This document shows, in pieces, positions 17,158-26,282 of a stretch of DNA of 64,000 bases. Position numbers and translations under genes: made by a program. This stretch comes from Micromonospora rosaria (lineage in GTDB: Bacteria > Actinomycetota > Actinomycetes > Mycobacteriales > Micromonosporaceae), in the NCBI RefSeq assembly GCF_001567585.1, contig NZ_LRQV01000003.1, positions 1 through 64,000 of the forward strand, in the 5' to 3' direction. The notes under the pieces are model-generated. The model searched no databases and was not told where the DNA came from. It saw nothing but the letters and a program-made list of their open reading frames with translations. How positions within the stretch are numbered: the stretch's first letter is position 1; each line of letters opens with the position of its first letter.

Positions 17158-18645
17158 TCACCCGCCCGGACGCGAAGGACGTCCGGCCCCGTGCACGATA
17201 GGCCCGGAAGCGCTCTCACCAGAAGCCCGCGCCCGGGTCACCGGCCGCCGCCGGGCCGACCGGGTTCCGGTGGTGTCGCCTTCGGCGGGCCACGGCCAGC
17301 GGCGCAGCACCAGCAGCGCCGCCCCGGCCGACACCAGCTCGGCGACCGGGACGCTGATCCACAACGCGGTCACGCCGACGGAGCCGCCGGCCACCAGCAG
17401 CGGGATCTTCACCACCAGGACGGTCCCGATCGAGAGCAGGTACGACGGGAGGGGCTGGCCGAGGGCCTGGAACCGGGCCGAGAGCAGGGGCACGAGGCCG
17501 GCGAACGGGCACCCCAGCGCCACGATCCGCAGCGCCGTGGCGGCCTGCCCGCACACCGCCGGATCGCTGGTGAACAGCCCCGCCAGGGGGTCGGCCGCGA
17601 CGAGCAGGACCAGCCCCGCCACGACGCCGTACCCCACGGTGGCCCGTACCGTCAGCGTGGTGGCCCGCCGGACCCGGTCGACCGCCCCGCTGCCGGCGTT
17701 GAACCCGGCCACCGGCTGGAGGCCCTGCGCGATCCCGAGCTGCGGCATCGCCACCAGCGTGCCGATCCGCACGCACAACGCCCCCGCGCTCAACGCCACC
17801 GCCCCACCGGCGGCGACCAGCAGGGTGTTCGTCAGCGCGGCGAGCAGGGTGGCTCCCACCCCGGCCAGGAACGAGGGCGACCCGACCGCCACCAGCCGGC
17901 GCAGCGTCGGCCCGTGCGGTCGCAGATCGGTCAGCCCGATCCGGTACGGCCGGCGGTGCTGGCGCGGGCCGAAGAAGAACCACAGGCTCATCACCGTCGA
18001 CACCGCCTGCCCGGCGACCGTGCCCCACGCCGCGCCCCGGACCCCCAGCCCGAAGCCGAAGATCAGCACCGGGTCCAGGACGATCTGGGTGGCCAGCGCC
18101 CACACCCACATCATGGTCGAGAAGCGCAGCCGCCCCTCGGCGCGGACGAGGCTGGAGAAGCCCGTCCCGGTGATCGCCCCGCCCAGGATGACGACCGCGT
18201 AGTCGCGGGCGTAGCCCCGCAGTTCCCCGGTCGCGCCGAGGAGGGTCAGCAGCGGGTCGATCAGGACGACACCCGCGACGCCGCCCACCACCGCCGTCGT
18301 CCAGAACACGACGAACGCGGTGCCGGCCGCCCGGGCCGCCTGCGCCGGGTCGCCGGCACCGAGGCTGCGCGACACCAGCGACGCGGCGCCCGCGCCGACC
18401 GTGGCCGCCACCGCGCCGAGCGCCAGCAGCACCGGGGCCACGGTGGTGACGGCGGCGAGCGCGACCGGCCCCACCCCCCACGCGACGAACCACGCGTTGG
18501 TCACCGCGTAGAGCCCGTACACGCTGACCGACATGATGGTCTGCGCGCACGAGCGCCACAGCAGCCGACCGACCGGCTCGGTCCCCAGCGCCGCCGCCAG
18601 CTCCCGGTGGGAACGCGGCGGACGGGTCGTCGCGCCCCGCGTCAC
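17158..18645 (-). CDS. MATE-family multidrug efflux pump
   Basis: About 495 residues with 12 hydrophobic segments in two related halves, as in MATE (NorM/DinF-type) sodium- or proton-coupled exporters. Recognisable parts are the first-helix region QTIMSVSVYGLYAVTNAWFV, a central ALSAGALCVRIGTLVAMP, and the QGLQPVAGFNAGSG loop. It should expel a cationic or amphipathic small molecule. A charged C-terminal tail of about 45 residues overlaps the LacI promoter. It lies 19 bases behind the APH-type kinase gene, so the two are co-transcribed. Phosphorylation plus efflux suggests drug or self-resistance; this is inference. Confidence 0.87.
   Translation of the reverse strand: MTRGATTRPPRSHRELAAALGTEPVGRLLWRSCAQTIMSVSVYGLYAVTNAWFVAWGVGPVALAAVTTVAPVLLALGAVAATVGAGAASLVSRSLGAGDPAQAARAAGTAFVVFWTTAVVGGVAGVVLIDPLLTLLGATGELRGYARDYAVVILGGAITGTGFSSLVRAEGRLRFSTMMWVWALATQIVLDPVLIFGFGLGVRGAAWGTVAGQAVSTVMSLWFFFGPRQHRRPYRIGLTDLRPHGPTLRRLVAVGSPSFLAGVGATLLAALTNTLLVAAGGAVALSAGALCVRIGTLVAMPQLGIAQGLQPVAGFNAGSGAVDRVRRATTLTVRATVGYGVVAGLVLLVAADPLAGLFTSDPAVCGQAATALRIVALGCPFAGLVPLLSARFQALGQPLPSYLLSIGTVLVVKIPLLVAGGSVGVTALWISVPVAELVSAGAALLVLRRWPWPAEGDTTGTRSARRRPVTRARASGESASGPIVHGAGRPSRPGG
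17195..17224 (-). promoter_or_regulatory. Promoter with embedded LacI-type operator, copy A
   Basis: On the minus strand TTCTGG (17219-17224) and TATCGT (17195-17200) are 18 bases apart, and the palindrome around AGCGCT (17206-17217) fills the spacer. It lies inside the 3' end of the MATE gene and points at the LacI gene. The same arrangement occurs at 19734-19763. Confidence 0.6.
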
Positions 18646-18664
18646 GCGGCCCTCCGTCCCGCGG

Positions 18665-19654
18665 CTACCGGCCGGCCCGCAAGCCCGCCAGCACCTCGGC
18701 GAGACGTGCTCTCGCCTGGTCGTACTGGGTCGGGTCGGTGTGTCCGCGGTACACCGTCTCGATCGCCATGACCAGGATCAGGTGGAGGTTGTACAGCCGA
18801 CGTCGGGTCCGCTCCGCGGTGGTCACCGGTCGCCGTCCGTACCCGCGCAGGAACGGCGCCGGGTCGCCGAACGCGCCGGCCAGCTCCGTCGCGGCGAAGC
18901 CCGCCTCCATCAACGGGTCGCCGAAGAACGCGCGCTCGTGGTCGATGAGGCACACGATCGCGCCGTCGTCGACCAGGACGTTGCTCTCCCACAGGTCCCA
19001 CTCGACCAGCACCGGCTCGACGACCTCGTCGAGGCAGCCGGCGTGCTCGGCCAGCACCGCCCGGACCACGTCGTAGTCGACCCCGAGGTCGACGCCCCGC
19101 CGCTGCCCGTCGCGCAGCACGTCGCGCACCATGCCGGTGAACACCGTCCGCCACGTGGCCGTGGGGTCGCCGGCGAGCAGCGGGCCGAAGTGGCCGCCCC
19201 GGACCTGGTTCAGCTCCCGGTTCGCCGCCCCCAGCGCCTCGGCGTAGCGGGCGTACTCGCCGGCGGGCAGCCGGTCCATGACGACGCCGAGGTTCGCCGC
19301 GTCCACGTACTCCATGAAGAAGTACTCCGCGTCGCACAGCTCCCGGCTCGGGTCGTAGTGGTGGACCCGCGGCACCCGTACCGTGGTCTCGCGCCGGATC
19401 AGGGTCAGCGCGTGCACCTCGGTCCGCATCATGTCCCGCTCGTAGGTCATCACCTCCACCCCCGCCGGTGGGGCGATCTTCACCGCGACCTGTCGCCCGT
19501 CGCGCAGCCGGATCCGGTACGCCACGTTGAACCAGCCGTGGCCGAGTTCCTCGGCCTCCAGGTCGTCGGGGACCTGGTCGGCGCCGTACGCCCGGACGGC
19601 CATCGCCCGCAGCACGTCCACCGGCTGCCGATTCTTGGTAATGCTCTCCACCAC
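18665..19654 (-). CDS. APH-type phosphotransferase
   Basis: 329 residues with an aminoglycoside-phosphotransferase fold: N-lobe GWFNVAYRIRL and VAVKIAPP with the ATP lysine, then the catalytic segment LVEWDLWESNVLV and CLIDHERAFFGDP with the metal Asp. The Brenner motif is unusual: the His before the catalytic Asp is replaced by Glu (E-W-D-L-W-E-S-N), while Asp and Asn are kept. It should phosphorylate a small hydroxylated compound. First gene of the unit read from the promoter at 19734-19763, with the MATE pump next. Confidence 0.82.
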   Translation of the reverse strand: MVESITKNRQPVDVLRAMAVRAYGADQVPDDLEAEELGHGWFNVAYRIRLRDGRQVAVKIAPPAGVEVMTYERDMMRTEVHALTLIRRETTVRVPRVHHYDPSRELCDAEYFFMEYVDAANLGVVMDRLPAGEYARYAEALGAANRELNQVRGGHFGPLLAGDPTATWRTVFTGMVRDVLRDGQRRGVDLGVDYDVVRAVLAEHAGCLDEVVEPVLVEWDLWESNVLVDDGAIVCLIDHERAFFGDPLMEAGFAATELAGAFGDPAPFLRGYGRRPVTTAERTRRRLYNLHLILVMAIETVYRGHTDPTQYDQARARLAEVLAGLRAGR

Positions 19655-19733
19655 GCCCGCCTGCCGCTCGTTGCCGCGCCGCGATCCCGTCCCGGCGCAG
19701 CCGGGGTCGGTCGTCGACGTGTCCGTCGACGGG

Positions 19734-19763
19734 ACTGTAGGCGCGGAAGCGCTCTCAGCAGAA
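19734..19763 (-). promoter_or_regulatory. Promoter with embedded LacI-type operator, copy B
   Basis: TTCTGC (19758-19763) and TACAGT (19734-19739) on the minus strand are 18 bases apart with the palindrome around AGCGCT (19745-19756) between them. It is nearly base-for-base the element before the LacI gene and lies about 80 bases before the kinase start. Confidence 0.65.
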
Positions 19764-19804
19764 GGAGCCGGTGGGGTGGCGGCCGGCCCGTGCCCGGACG
19801 CGCC

Positions 19805-19836
19805 GGTGGGGCGCCGGCGGTCACCGGCGCCCCACC
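19805..19836 (-). terminator. Hairpin terminator after the xylanase gene
   Basis: A 13-base perfect inverted repeat (19805-19817 with 19824-19836) with a 6-base loop, 18 bases past the xylanase stop and just before the kinase promoter. Confidence 0.7.
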
Positions 19837-19853
19837 TCTGATCGTCCGGGCGG

Positions 19854-20849
19854 TCAGCTCGCCGCGCAGCTCGCGGTGGGTGTGGTGTTGTTGCCGTTCT
19901 TGTAGAGGGTGATGCCGAAGTTGTTGCCGTTGCCGTTCGGGCGGGCGGTGAGGGTGCCGCTGCTCCCGCTGACCGAGGCGTTCCAACTGTTCTGCAGGCT
20001 CTGGCTGCCGTTCGTGCGGATGGACACGGTCCAGTTGTTGCTGCCGCTCACCGCGAAGTTCACGTTGAACCGGTCGCTCCACTCGTCGGCGCGGCTCACG
20101 CTGACCGTGCAGCCGCCGGTCGGCGGGTTGGTGGGGCCGGGGCCGGAGCCGGAGCTGCCCACCGTGATGTTGGAGCTTCCACTGCTCTGGTACCCCTCGG
20201 TGGCCATGATCTGGTAGTAGTGGTTGCCCAGGTTCATGCCCCGGCTGGCCCAGGCGTCGAAGTGGTTGCCGGTGGTGATGGTGCCGCCCACCCGCTTCGA
20301 CGTCCGGACGCTCCAGTACTGGTAGAAGGTCTGGATGCCGTCGATCGAGGGCTGCTGCACCCGCTGGGTGCGGTAGATGTCGTAGGTGCCGCCGTCGGTG
20401 TTGACGGTGCCCATGGAGCTCGCGCCCGGGGGCCGCCAGCTACCCCAGCTGTCCACGATGTAGTACTCGACGAGTGGGCTCCTCGTCCAGCCGTAGAGGG
20501 TCAGGTACGAGTTGCCGTTGGGGTTGAAGGTGCCCGAGTAGGTCACCGTCCGACGGGTACCCGGGTTCCAGCCCTTGCCGGCGACGAAGTTGTTGACGTT
20601 GCTCCACTGGGTGCTGTACTGGCCGCCGTTGCCCATGGTCATGGAGACGTTGCCGCTGTCCTTCCAGAAGGAGAAGAAGTAACCGCTGTGGGTACCCTCC
20701 TGGTTCGACGTCACGGTCTGGGCCTGGGCGGGGCTGGCGACGACCGCCACCGTGCCGGTCGTGATCAGCGCGGCGGCGCAGGCGGCGCCGAGCAGCGACC
20801 GCAGGCGCCGACGCCGGCGGCCGTCTCGGGGGACGGGTCCGTTGTTCAT
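19854..20849 (-). CDS. Secreted GH11 endo-1,4-beta-xylanase with C-terminal CBM2-like domain
   Basis: 331 residues. A twin-arginine-rich start and a hydrophobic core end at a SPAQAQT signal-peptidase site. The GH11 jelly roll follows: the nucleophile Glu lies in [14 protein letters not shown] and the acid/base Glu in [11 protein letters not shown], with the thumb around [11 protein letters not shown] Gly/Pro/Ser linker leads to an about 85-residue CBM2-type domain that starts and ends with Cys. It cuts xylan outside the cell. The ATG at 20849 has a GAGGAGG site. It is divergent from the GH62 gene, and together they strip and cut arabinoxylan. Confidence 0.93.
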   Translation of the reverse strand: MNNGPVPRDGRRRRRLRSLLGAACAAALITTGTVAVVASPAQAQTVTSNQEGTHSGYFFSFWKDSGNVSMTMGNGGQYSTQWSNVNNFVAGKGWNPGTRRTVTYSGTFNPNGNSYLTLYGWTRSPLVEYYIVDSWGSWRPPGASSMGTVNTDGGTYDIYRTQRVQQPSIDGIQTFYQYWSVRTSKRVGGTITTGNHFDAWASRGMNLGNHYYQIMATEGYQSSGSSNITVGSSGSGPGPTNPPTGGCTVSVSRADEWSDRFNVNFAVSGSNNWTVSIRTNGSQSLQNSWNASVSGSSGTLTARPNGNGNNFGITLYKNGNNTTPTASCAAS

Positions 20850-21043
20850 GCTTCCTCCTCGTGGCGGCTGGCCGGTGGCCAGCGGTGCGCGACGAGCCGG
20901 CGGGTCTCGGGGGCCGGGCGACCGCCGTCGACGTGTCGGCGTGGTACCGCGCGGTGATGGTGGTGGGTGCCGGTCGTTCCGGACGGTGACCGGCGGAGCA
21001 GGTCGCACCGTTCGACACCTATCTAGCTGCGTCGATGGCCTTC

Positions 21044-21073
21044 AGTATTGGTCCGACGCCGTCAACCCGTCAA
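21044..21073 (-). promoter_or_regulatory. Candidate xylanase promoter
   Basis: On the minus strand TTGACG (21068-21073) and AATACT (21044-21049) are 18 bases apart, about 195 bases before the xylanase ATG. A perfect TTTCCGGAAA palindrome (21077-21086) touches the upstream side of the -35 and could be an activator or repressor site. Confidence 0.5.
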
Positions 21074-21176
21074 CAATTTCCGGAAACACTCGGGAAACCT
21101 TGGCTTCATGACGCCTCCGTGTTAAAACGTGTTGATGCTGCTCAGCAGCGCGCGGCCAAGGGACGGGCTGCGGGTT

Positions 21177-21214
21177 CCCCGCCGGAGATCGTCTACCGAC
21201 GATCTCCGGCGGGG
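21177..21214. repeat. 17-base perfect hairpin between divergent genes
   Basis: Arms 21177-21193 and 21198-21214 pair perfectly over 17 bases around a 4-base loop (tacc). It resembles a factor-independent terminator but lies between the divergent xylanase and GH62 genes, where neither transcript should end. It may insulate the two promoters or end an unseen small RNA. Confidence 0.7.
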
Positions 21215-21225
21215 CGTGACGTCAC

Positions 21226-21235
21226 CGAAAGTTTC
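21226..21235. promoter_or_regulatory. CGAAA/TTTC operator-like repeat
   Basis: cgaaagtttc followed by ag, a near-symmetrical element like the CGAAA-TTTCG sites described before xylanase and cellulase genes of streptomycetes. It lies in the divergent hemicellulase promoter region. No bound regulator is known here. Confidence 0.4.
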
Positions 21236-21559
21236 AGCGACGTTCCGGACGGGTCGGGCCACTCGCCCGACCCCTTGGCAACCCCAGACACGGCCGCCGC
21301 GCCCGGGTTGAGAGCGTCACCGGGTCGCGCCGGACACGGCACCGTGGGTGACCGTGGGTGATCGCGCCGGCCGCCGACATCGGCCCCGACACCAGGGCGA
21401 CCGGGACGACAGCCCGGAGAGCGCGCCCCTCCGACGACCAGCCGCCGGCCGCCGGACCGGCGGCCGACCACGCAACCGTGGCGACTGAGGTCGTGCGGCA
21501 CCCCGACCGACCACCCTCGCCCGGGGGTCAGCGCGGCCGAATCATGCGGCAGACATCAA

Positions 21560-21573
21560 TGTTAACGCGAACA
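21560..21573. promoter_or_regulatory. LacI-type operator-like box 1 before the GH62 gene
   Basis: TGTTAACGCGAACA, matching the pattern TGTTANCGCNNACA shared with two further boxes (21718-21731, 21828-21841). A central CG with TGT/ACA ends is typical of LacI-family sugar repressors. Confidence 0.45.
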
Positions 21574-21717
21574 GATGGCGCTCCGCCGGCGGTCATCTCG
21601 GGGCAGGTCGGGTCGGTGGCGCACGCCCGGCGAGGAGGGTGGGCGCGCTCAGGACAGCCGCGGCGGCGTCGGCCGACACGCATCGAAACCAGGGACGTTA
21701 CGACTTGACTAACGCCA

Positions 21718-21731
21718 TGTTATCGCTCACA
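21718..21731. promoter_or_regulatory. LacI-type operator-like box 2 before the GH62 gene
   Basis: TGTTATCGCTCACA, same pattern as boxes 1 and 3. A TTGACT (21705-21710) just upstream could be a -35 element read towards the GH62 gene, so the box would cover the promoter core. Confidence 0.5.
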
Positions 21732-21827
21732 GTCGATGGCCAAGGGGGGCGAAGCCCGTGGCTTACCGGGCGAGCCTGCTTCGTCGGACCCCTGGATCAG
21801 GCGCGCGGACAGGGCACGCGGAGGTCG

Positions 21828-21841
21828 TGTTACCGCGAACA
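21828..21841. promoter_or_regulatory. LacI-type operator-like box 3 before the GH62 gene
   Basis: TGTTACCGCGAACA, about 85 bases before the GH62 ATG. With the two upstream boxes it makes an array spaced 158 and 110 bases apart. Confidence 0.45.
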
Positions 21842-21925
21842 TCTCCGCCGCGTACGCCCGACCCGCGCGTCGCGGTACACCCGTCTCCGGGTGGACCGTC
21901 CGGATCATGGTCATTGAGGAGGATC

Positions 21926-23449
21926 ATGTTTGCCTTCGGTAGGTCTGCAGCGATAGTGTCGCCGCCACGGCGGCGGCGGTGGCTGCCGCGCGCCGTCGCC
22001 GCCGGCGTGGCGGCGGTGATGGTCGGTGGCGCCGCCGCCGTGATGGTGTCGACGCCCGCCGCCGCGGCGACGGTCGACACGAGCGCGTGGTACGTGTTGG
22101 TCAACCGCAACAGCGGCAAGGCCTTGGACGTGTACAACCTGGCCACCAGCGACGGGGCGCGGATCACCCAGTGGACCCGGAACAACGGCAACCAGCAGCA
22201 GTGGCAGTTCGTCGACTCCGGCGGCGGCTACTACCGGTTGAAGTCCCGGCACTCCGGCAAGGTGCTGGACGTCTACAACTGGTCCACCGCCAACGGCGGC
22301 AGCATCGTGCAGTGGGCTGACAGCAACGGCGCCAACCAGCAGTTCCGGCTGGCCGACTCGGCCGGTGGCTACGTCCGGCTGATCAACCGCAACAGCAACA
22401 GGGCGGTGGAGGTGCAGGGCGCCTCGACCGCCGACGGTGCCAACATCGTGCAGTACGACGACTGGGGCGGCAACAACCAGCAGTGGCAACTCGTCCGCGT
22501 CGACGGCGGGACCAACCCCACCACGCCGCCGCCGACCGGTGGCTGCAACCTCCCGCCGTCGTACCGCTGGTCGTCGACGGGCCCGCTGGCGCAGCCGAGA
22601 GCGGGCTGGGCGTCGCTCAAGGACTTCACCCACGCCCCCTACAACGGCCGGCACCTGGTCTACGCGACCACCCACGACAACGGCACGAGCTGGGGCTCGA
22701 TGAACTTCGGCCTGTTCACGAACTGGTCGGACATGGCCTCGGCCAGCCAGAACCCGATGCCGTTCTCGGCCGTCGCGCCGTCGCTGTTCTACTTCGCCCC
22801 GCGCAACATCTGGGTGCTCGCCTACCAGTGGGGTGGGCCCGCCTTCTCCTACCGGACGTCGACCGACCCCACCAACGTCAACTCGTGGTCGGCGCACCAG
22901 ACGCTGTTCACCGGGAGCATCTCCAACTCCGGCACCGGCCCGATCGACCAGGCGCTCATCGGTGACGACCAGAACATGTACCTGTTCTTCGCCGGGGACA
23001 ACGGGCGGATCTACCGGGCCAGCATGCCGATCGGCAACTTCCCGGGCAGCTTCGGCTCGAACTACACCACCATCATGACCGACACGACGAACAACCTGTT
23101 CGAAGGTGTCCAGGTCTACAAGCTCGCGGGCCAGAACCGGTACCTGATGCTCGTCGAGGCGATCGGCGCACAGGGTCGCTACTTCCGGTCGTTCACGGCC
23201 ACCAGCCTGGGCGGCACGTGGACCCCGCAGGCCGCGTCCGAGAGCAACCCCTTCGCCGGCCGGGCCAACAGCAACGCGAGCTGGACCAACGACATCAGCC
23301 ACGGTGAGCTGATCCGCAGCAGCGCCGACCAGACGATGACCGTCGACCCGTGCAACCTGCAACTGCTCTACCAGGGCCGCGACCCCAACTCCGGCGGCGA
23401 CTACGGCCGCCTGCCGTACCGGCCGGGGGTGCTGACGCTGCAGCGCTAG
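21926..23449 (+). CDS. Secreted GH62 alpha-L-arabinofuranosidase with ricin-type lectin domain
   Basis: 507 residues. An Arg-rich signal peptide ends near TPAAAAT. A ricin B/CBM13 trefoil (residues about 50-185) has three QxW-like repeats (NQQQWQF, NQQFRL, NQQWQLV). A short Thr/Pro linker leads to a GH62 five-bladed propeller that starts CNLPPSYRW. Likely catalytic residues are the Asp in LKDFTHAPY, the Asp in [11 protein letters not shown] and the Glu in LFEGVQVY. It removes arabinose side chains from arabinoxylan outside the cell. The ATG at 21926 follows GAGGAGG. Confidence 0.93.
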   Translation: MFAFGRSAAIVSPPRRRRWLPRAVAAGVAAVMVGGAAAVMVSTPAAAATVDTSAWYVLVNRNSGKALDVYNLATSDGARITQWTRNNGNQQQWQFVDSGGGYYRLKSRHSGKVLDVYNWSTANGGSIVQWADSNGANQQFRLADSAGGYVRLINRNSNRAVEVQGASTADGANIVQYDDWGGNNQQWQLVRVDGGTNPTTPPPTGGCNLPPSYRWSSTGPLAQPRAGWASLKDFTHAPYNGRHLVYATTHDNGTSWGSMNFGLFTNWSDMASASQNPMPFSAVAPSLFYFAPRNIWVLAYQWGGPAFSYRTSTDPTNVNSWSAHQTLFTGSISNSGTGPIDQALIGDDQNMYLFFAGDNGRIYRASMPIGNFPGSFGSNYTTIMTDTTNNLFEGVQVYKLAGQNRYLMLVEAIGAQGRYFRSFTATSLGGTWTPQAASESNPFAGRANSNASWTNDISHGELIRSSADQTMTVDPCNLQLLYQGRDPNSGGDYGRLPYRPGVLTLQR

Positions 23450-23564
23450 TGGCGTGCGGCAGGTCCGGCTCCGGCCTGGTCCTGACGGTCGCGAGCGACG
23501 GCCGTGACGCCGGATCGGGCGAGCGGCGGCACGGGCCGGCGGTCAGGCCCGGCTGGAGATGAGG

Positions 23565-23596
23565 ACGGCGGGCCCGGTGCGAACCGGGCCCGCCGT
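23565..23596 (+). terminator. Hairpin terminator after the GH62 gene
   Basis: A 14-base perfect inverted repeat (23565-23578 with 23583-23596) with a 4-base loop, 115 bases past the GH62 stop. Confidence 0.7.
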
Positions 23597-23798
23597 GTTC
23601 CCCGCCGCCAGCGGGCCCGCCGTGGGTTCCGCGCCAGCGGGGCCGCCGCCAGCGCGGTCGCCGGTCCCGGCGACCGCGCCGGTGCGCATATCCTTCAGTC
23701 GGGTTGCGCCCGCGCGGTATCCGCAGCCCCGGCGGCCGGACGCCGGCCGGTGGGACGACCTGGTCCGCGCCGCCACGGTGTCCTGGAGGGAGAAACGC

Positions 23799-25190
23799 AT
23801 GCGGTTGCTCACGGGACTGTCCACGCATCTGCTGGACGTGCCGGACGCGGTCCGGGTCGGCGACGCGACGCTGTCCGGGGAACGGTTGCTGGCCTGTGCC
23901 CGCGCCGTCGCCGACGACGTCCGCGGCGCCGGGGTGGTGGCGGTGCACACCGTCCCCACGGCGGAGACCATGGTGGCGGTGGTCGGGGCGCTGCTCGCGG
24001 GCGTCGCGGTGGTCCCCCTGCCACCCGACTCCGGTGACGCGGAGACGGCACACATCCTCGGCGACTCCCGCGCGTCGCTGGTCCTCGCGGCGCCGGGGGC
24101 GGCCCTGCCGACGACGGTGCCGCTCGTCCCCGTCGACCTGCGCCGCCGGTCGGACACCGGACACCCCGCGCCGGCACCCGGCGACGCCGCGTTGATCATG
24201 TACACGAGCGGCACGACCGGGGCACCGAAGGGTGTGCTGCTCTCGCACGCGGCGCTGGAAGCGGGGCTGGACGCCCTGGTCGACGCGTGGCAGTGGAGCC
24301 CGGACGACCATCTCGTCCACGGGCTGCCGCTGTTCCACGTGCACGGCCTGGTCCTCGGCGTGCTGGGCGTCCTGCGGGTCGGCTGCCGCCTGACCCACAC
24401 CGTCCGGCCCCGGCCCGAGGCGTACGCGGCGGCCGGCGGCAGCATGTACTTCGGTGTGCCCACGGTCTGGTCGCGGATCTGCGCCGACCCCGGCTCCGCC
24501 CGCGCGCTGGCGGGCAGCCGCCTGCTGGTGTCCGGCAGCGCCGCGCTGCCGGTGCCGGTCTTCCACCGGTTGCACGAGCTGACCGGCCACCGCCCGGTCG
24601 AGCGCTACGGCATGACGGAAACCCTGATCACGCTCAGCGGTCGCGCCGACGGAGACCGCCGGCCGGGGCAGGTCGGTCTGCCGCTGCCGGGGGTCGACAC
24701 CCGGGTCCTCGACGACGCGGGCCAGCAGATCGCCGCCGACGGCGAGACGGTCGGTGACCTGTGGGTACGCGGCCCGATGCTGTTCGACGGCTACCTGCAC
24801 CAGCCGGAGGCCACCGCCGCTCAGCGGGACGGCGACTGGTTCCGCACCGGTGACATCGCGGCGGTCGGACCGGACGGCTGGCACCGCATCGCCGGGCGCC
24901 GCTCCACCGACCTGATCAAGAGCGGCGGGTACCGCGTCGGTGCCGGGGAGGTGGAGAACGCCCTGCTCGCGCACCCGGCGGTCCGGGAGGCGGCGGTGGT
25001 CGGCACCCCGCACGACGACCTCGGTCAGCAGATCACCGCGTACGTGGTGGCAGAGACCGTCGACGCCGCCGACCTGATCGACTTCGTGGCCCGGACCCTG
25101 TCGGCCCACAAACGTCCCCGGGAGGTCCGCTTCGTCGCGGAGTTGCCCCGCAACGCCATGGGGAAGGTCCAGAAGGCGCTGCTGCACTGA
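23799..25190 (+). CDS. Acyl-CoA synthetase, probably malonyl-CoA synthetase-like (MatB type)
   Basis: 463 residues of the ANL adenylate-forming family. The phosphate-binding loop is MYTSGTTGAPKGV near residue 135, RYGMTETLITLSGR near residue 270 is motif A5, WFRTGDIAAVGPDGW carries the ribose-binding Asp, and KSGGYRVGAGEVEN is the hinge. The C-terminal lysine lies in NAMGKVQKALLH. The short length and the motif set resemble MatB-type malonyl-CoA synthetases. The ATG at 23799 has a GGAGG site. If it makes malonyl-CoA it could feed the aldolase of the nearby pseudopeptide operon, but it is a single gene on the other strand, and a housekeeping role is equally possible. Confidence 0.8.
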   Translation: MRLLTGLSTHLLDVPDAVRVGDATLSGERLLACARAVADDVRGAGVVAVHTVPTAETMVAVVGALLAGVAVVPLPPDSGDAETAHILGDSRASLVLAAPGAALPTTVPLVPVDLRRRSDTGHPAPAPGDAALIMYTSGTTGAPKGVLLSHAALEAGLDALVDAWQWSPDDHLVHGLPLFHVHGLVLGVLGVLRVGCRLTHTVRPRPEAYAAAGGSMYFGVPTVWSRICADPGSARALAGSRLLVSGSAALPVPVFHRLHELTGHRPVERYGMTETLITLSGRADGDRRPGQVGLPLPGVDTRVLDDAGQQIAADGETVGDLWVRGPMLFDGYLHQPEATAAQRDGDWFRTGDIAAVGPDGWHRIAGRRSTDLIKSGGYRVGAGEVENALLAHPAVREAAVVGTPHDDLGQQITAYVVAETVDAADLIDFVARTLSAHKRPREVRFVAELPRNAMGKVQKALLH

Positions 25191-25250
25191 GCCCCGCCCG
25201 CCGCGAGGCCGCCACCGCCGGAGGCCCGGTCGCGGGGTGAGAACCCTCGG

Positions 25251-25787
25251 CTACGCGCCGCGCTCCTGGTGGGGTACGTCGTCGGCGGTGCCGTCACCAC
25301 GACCCGGTCCGCGCCGCTCCACGGTGCCCCCGCCGCCCGGACCGGCGGTGCCGGCGTGGAGGACGACCGCCCGGTCGGCGATCAGACGGGTGATCCCGGG
25401 ATACCAGGACGTGGAGCCGGCGTAGTGCTGCTGGAGCGCCGGGCTGGACGAGAACATGTCCACGATGTACGCCCGCCAGCCGTCCTCGCCGTTCGTGTCC
25501 AGGTCCTTCTGCCGGTGCCAGATCCATTCGAAGGTGTCCAGGACCAGTTCCGCCACCGCGCGGATCCGGTACGCGGTCGGGCCGTCGACGTCGACCGGCT
25601 TCCCGTCGTAGAAGTACGGCCGGACGTCGGGATACTCGATGAAGGTCTTGTCGAGCTCCCGGAAGAGGCCGATGACGCCGTAGTAGGTGGCGACGCGGTG
25701 CGCTTTCCTCGACAGGCGATAACTGTAGACCGCGGACAGCAACGCCGTCACGATCGCCACCAATGCCAGGATGTCCGATGATTCCAT
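25251..25787 (-). CDS. Membrane-anchored hypothetical protein
   Basis: About 178 residues from the ATG at 25787. One N-terminal membrane helix (about residues 4-22, DILALVAIVTALLSAVYSY) is followed by a basic stretch and a cytosolic helical part with aromatic residues (YYGVIGLFRELDKTFIEYPD, then VLDTFEWIWHRQKDLD). The last 35 residues are Gly/Arg-rich and may be poorly ordered. I do not recognise the family; similar single-helix proteins of unknown role are frequent in actinobacteria. No operon partner. Confidence 0.6.
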   Translation of the reverse strand: MESSDILALVAIVTALLSAVYSYRLSRKAHRVATYYGVIGLFRELDKTFIEYPDVRPYFYDGKPVDVDGPTAYRIRAVAELVLDTFEWIWHRQKDLDTNGEDGWRAYIVDMFSSSPALQQHYAGSTSWYPGITRLIADRAVVLHAGTAGPGGGGTVERRGPGRGDGTADDVPHQERGA

Positions 25788-26282
25788 GGGGAGTCCCGCG
25801 ATCTCCGATCTGGGGATGAGGTCTACCGACAGGAACAACGACGCGAACCGGCCGTCAATCCGGGTACACGTCTGCTGAGTTCACCCATATCGCCATTGTC
25901 GTCATCGACGCAAGCCGACTCCCCGTTCCTTCCCGCCGGCGGTGCCGACGGCTCCGGCGATCCGGGCGGGGATGTTCGAGTACGGCAGCACCCCCCGGCG
26001 GCGGGGTGGCACCGGCAGGGTGCAACGGTCCGCTGCATCCTGGCGACGTTCGAGCACCCCTGCTGCCCGATCGGGTCGCACCGCAGGCGAACCGTCCCGT
26101 CATCGAACCGGTCCGGTAGCCTTCCACAAAGGACCTTACGTGGAGGGCATCCCTGGTCAGGACTGACCCTGGCACCGACAGCTGGCGTGCCGATCGCCGA
26201 TCGCCGTCCGCACGCACCGCGCACCGCCACCGGTTCACCGGGACAGGGCCGAACCCGGCCGTCGCCGACCGGGCCGTAGGAT
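25788..26282. other. Intergenic region before the metE riboswitch
   Basis: No gene can be supported. It should contain the metE promoter on the plus strand close to 26283, but no clear -10/-35 pair was picked out. Confidence 0.4.
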
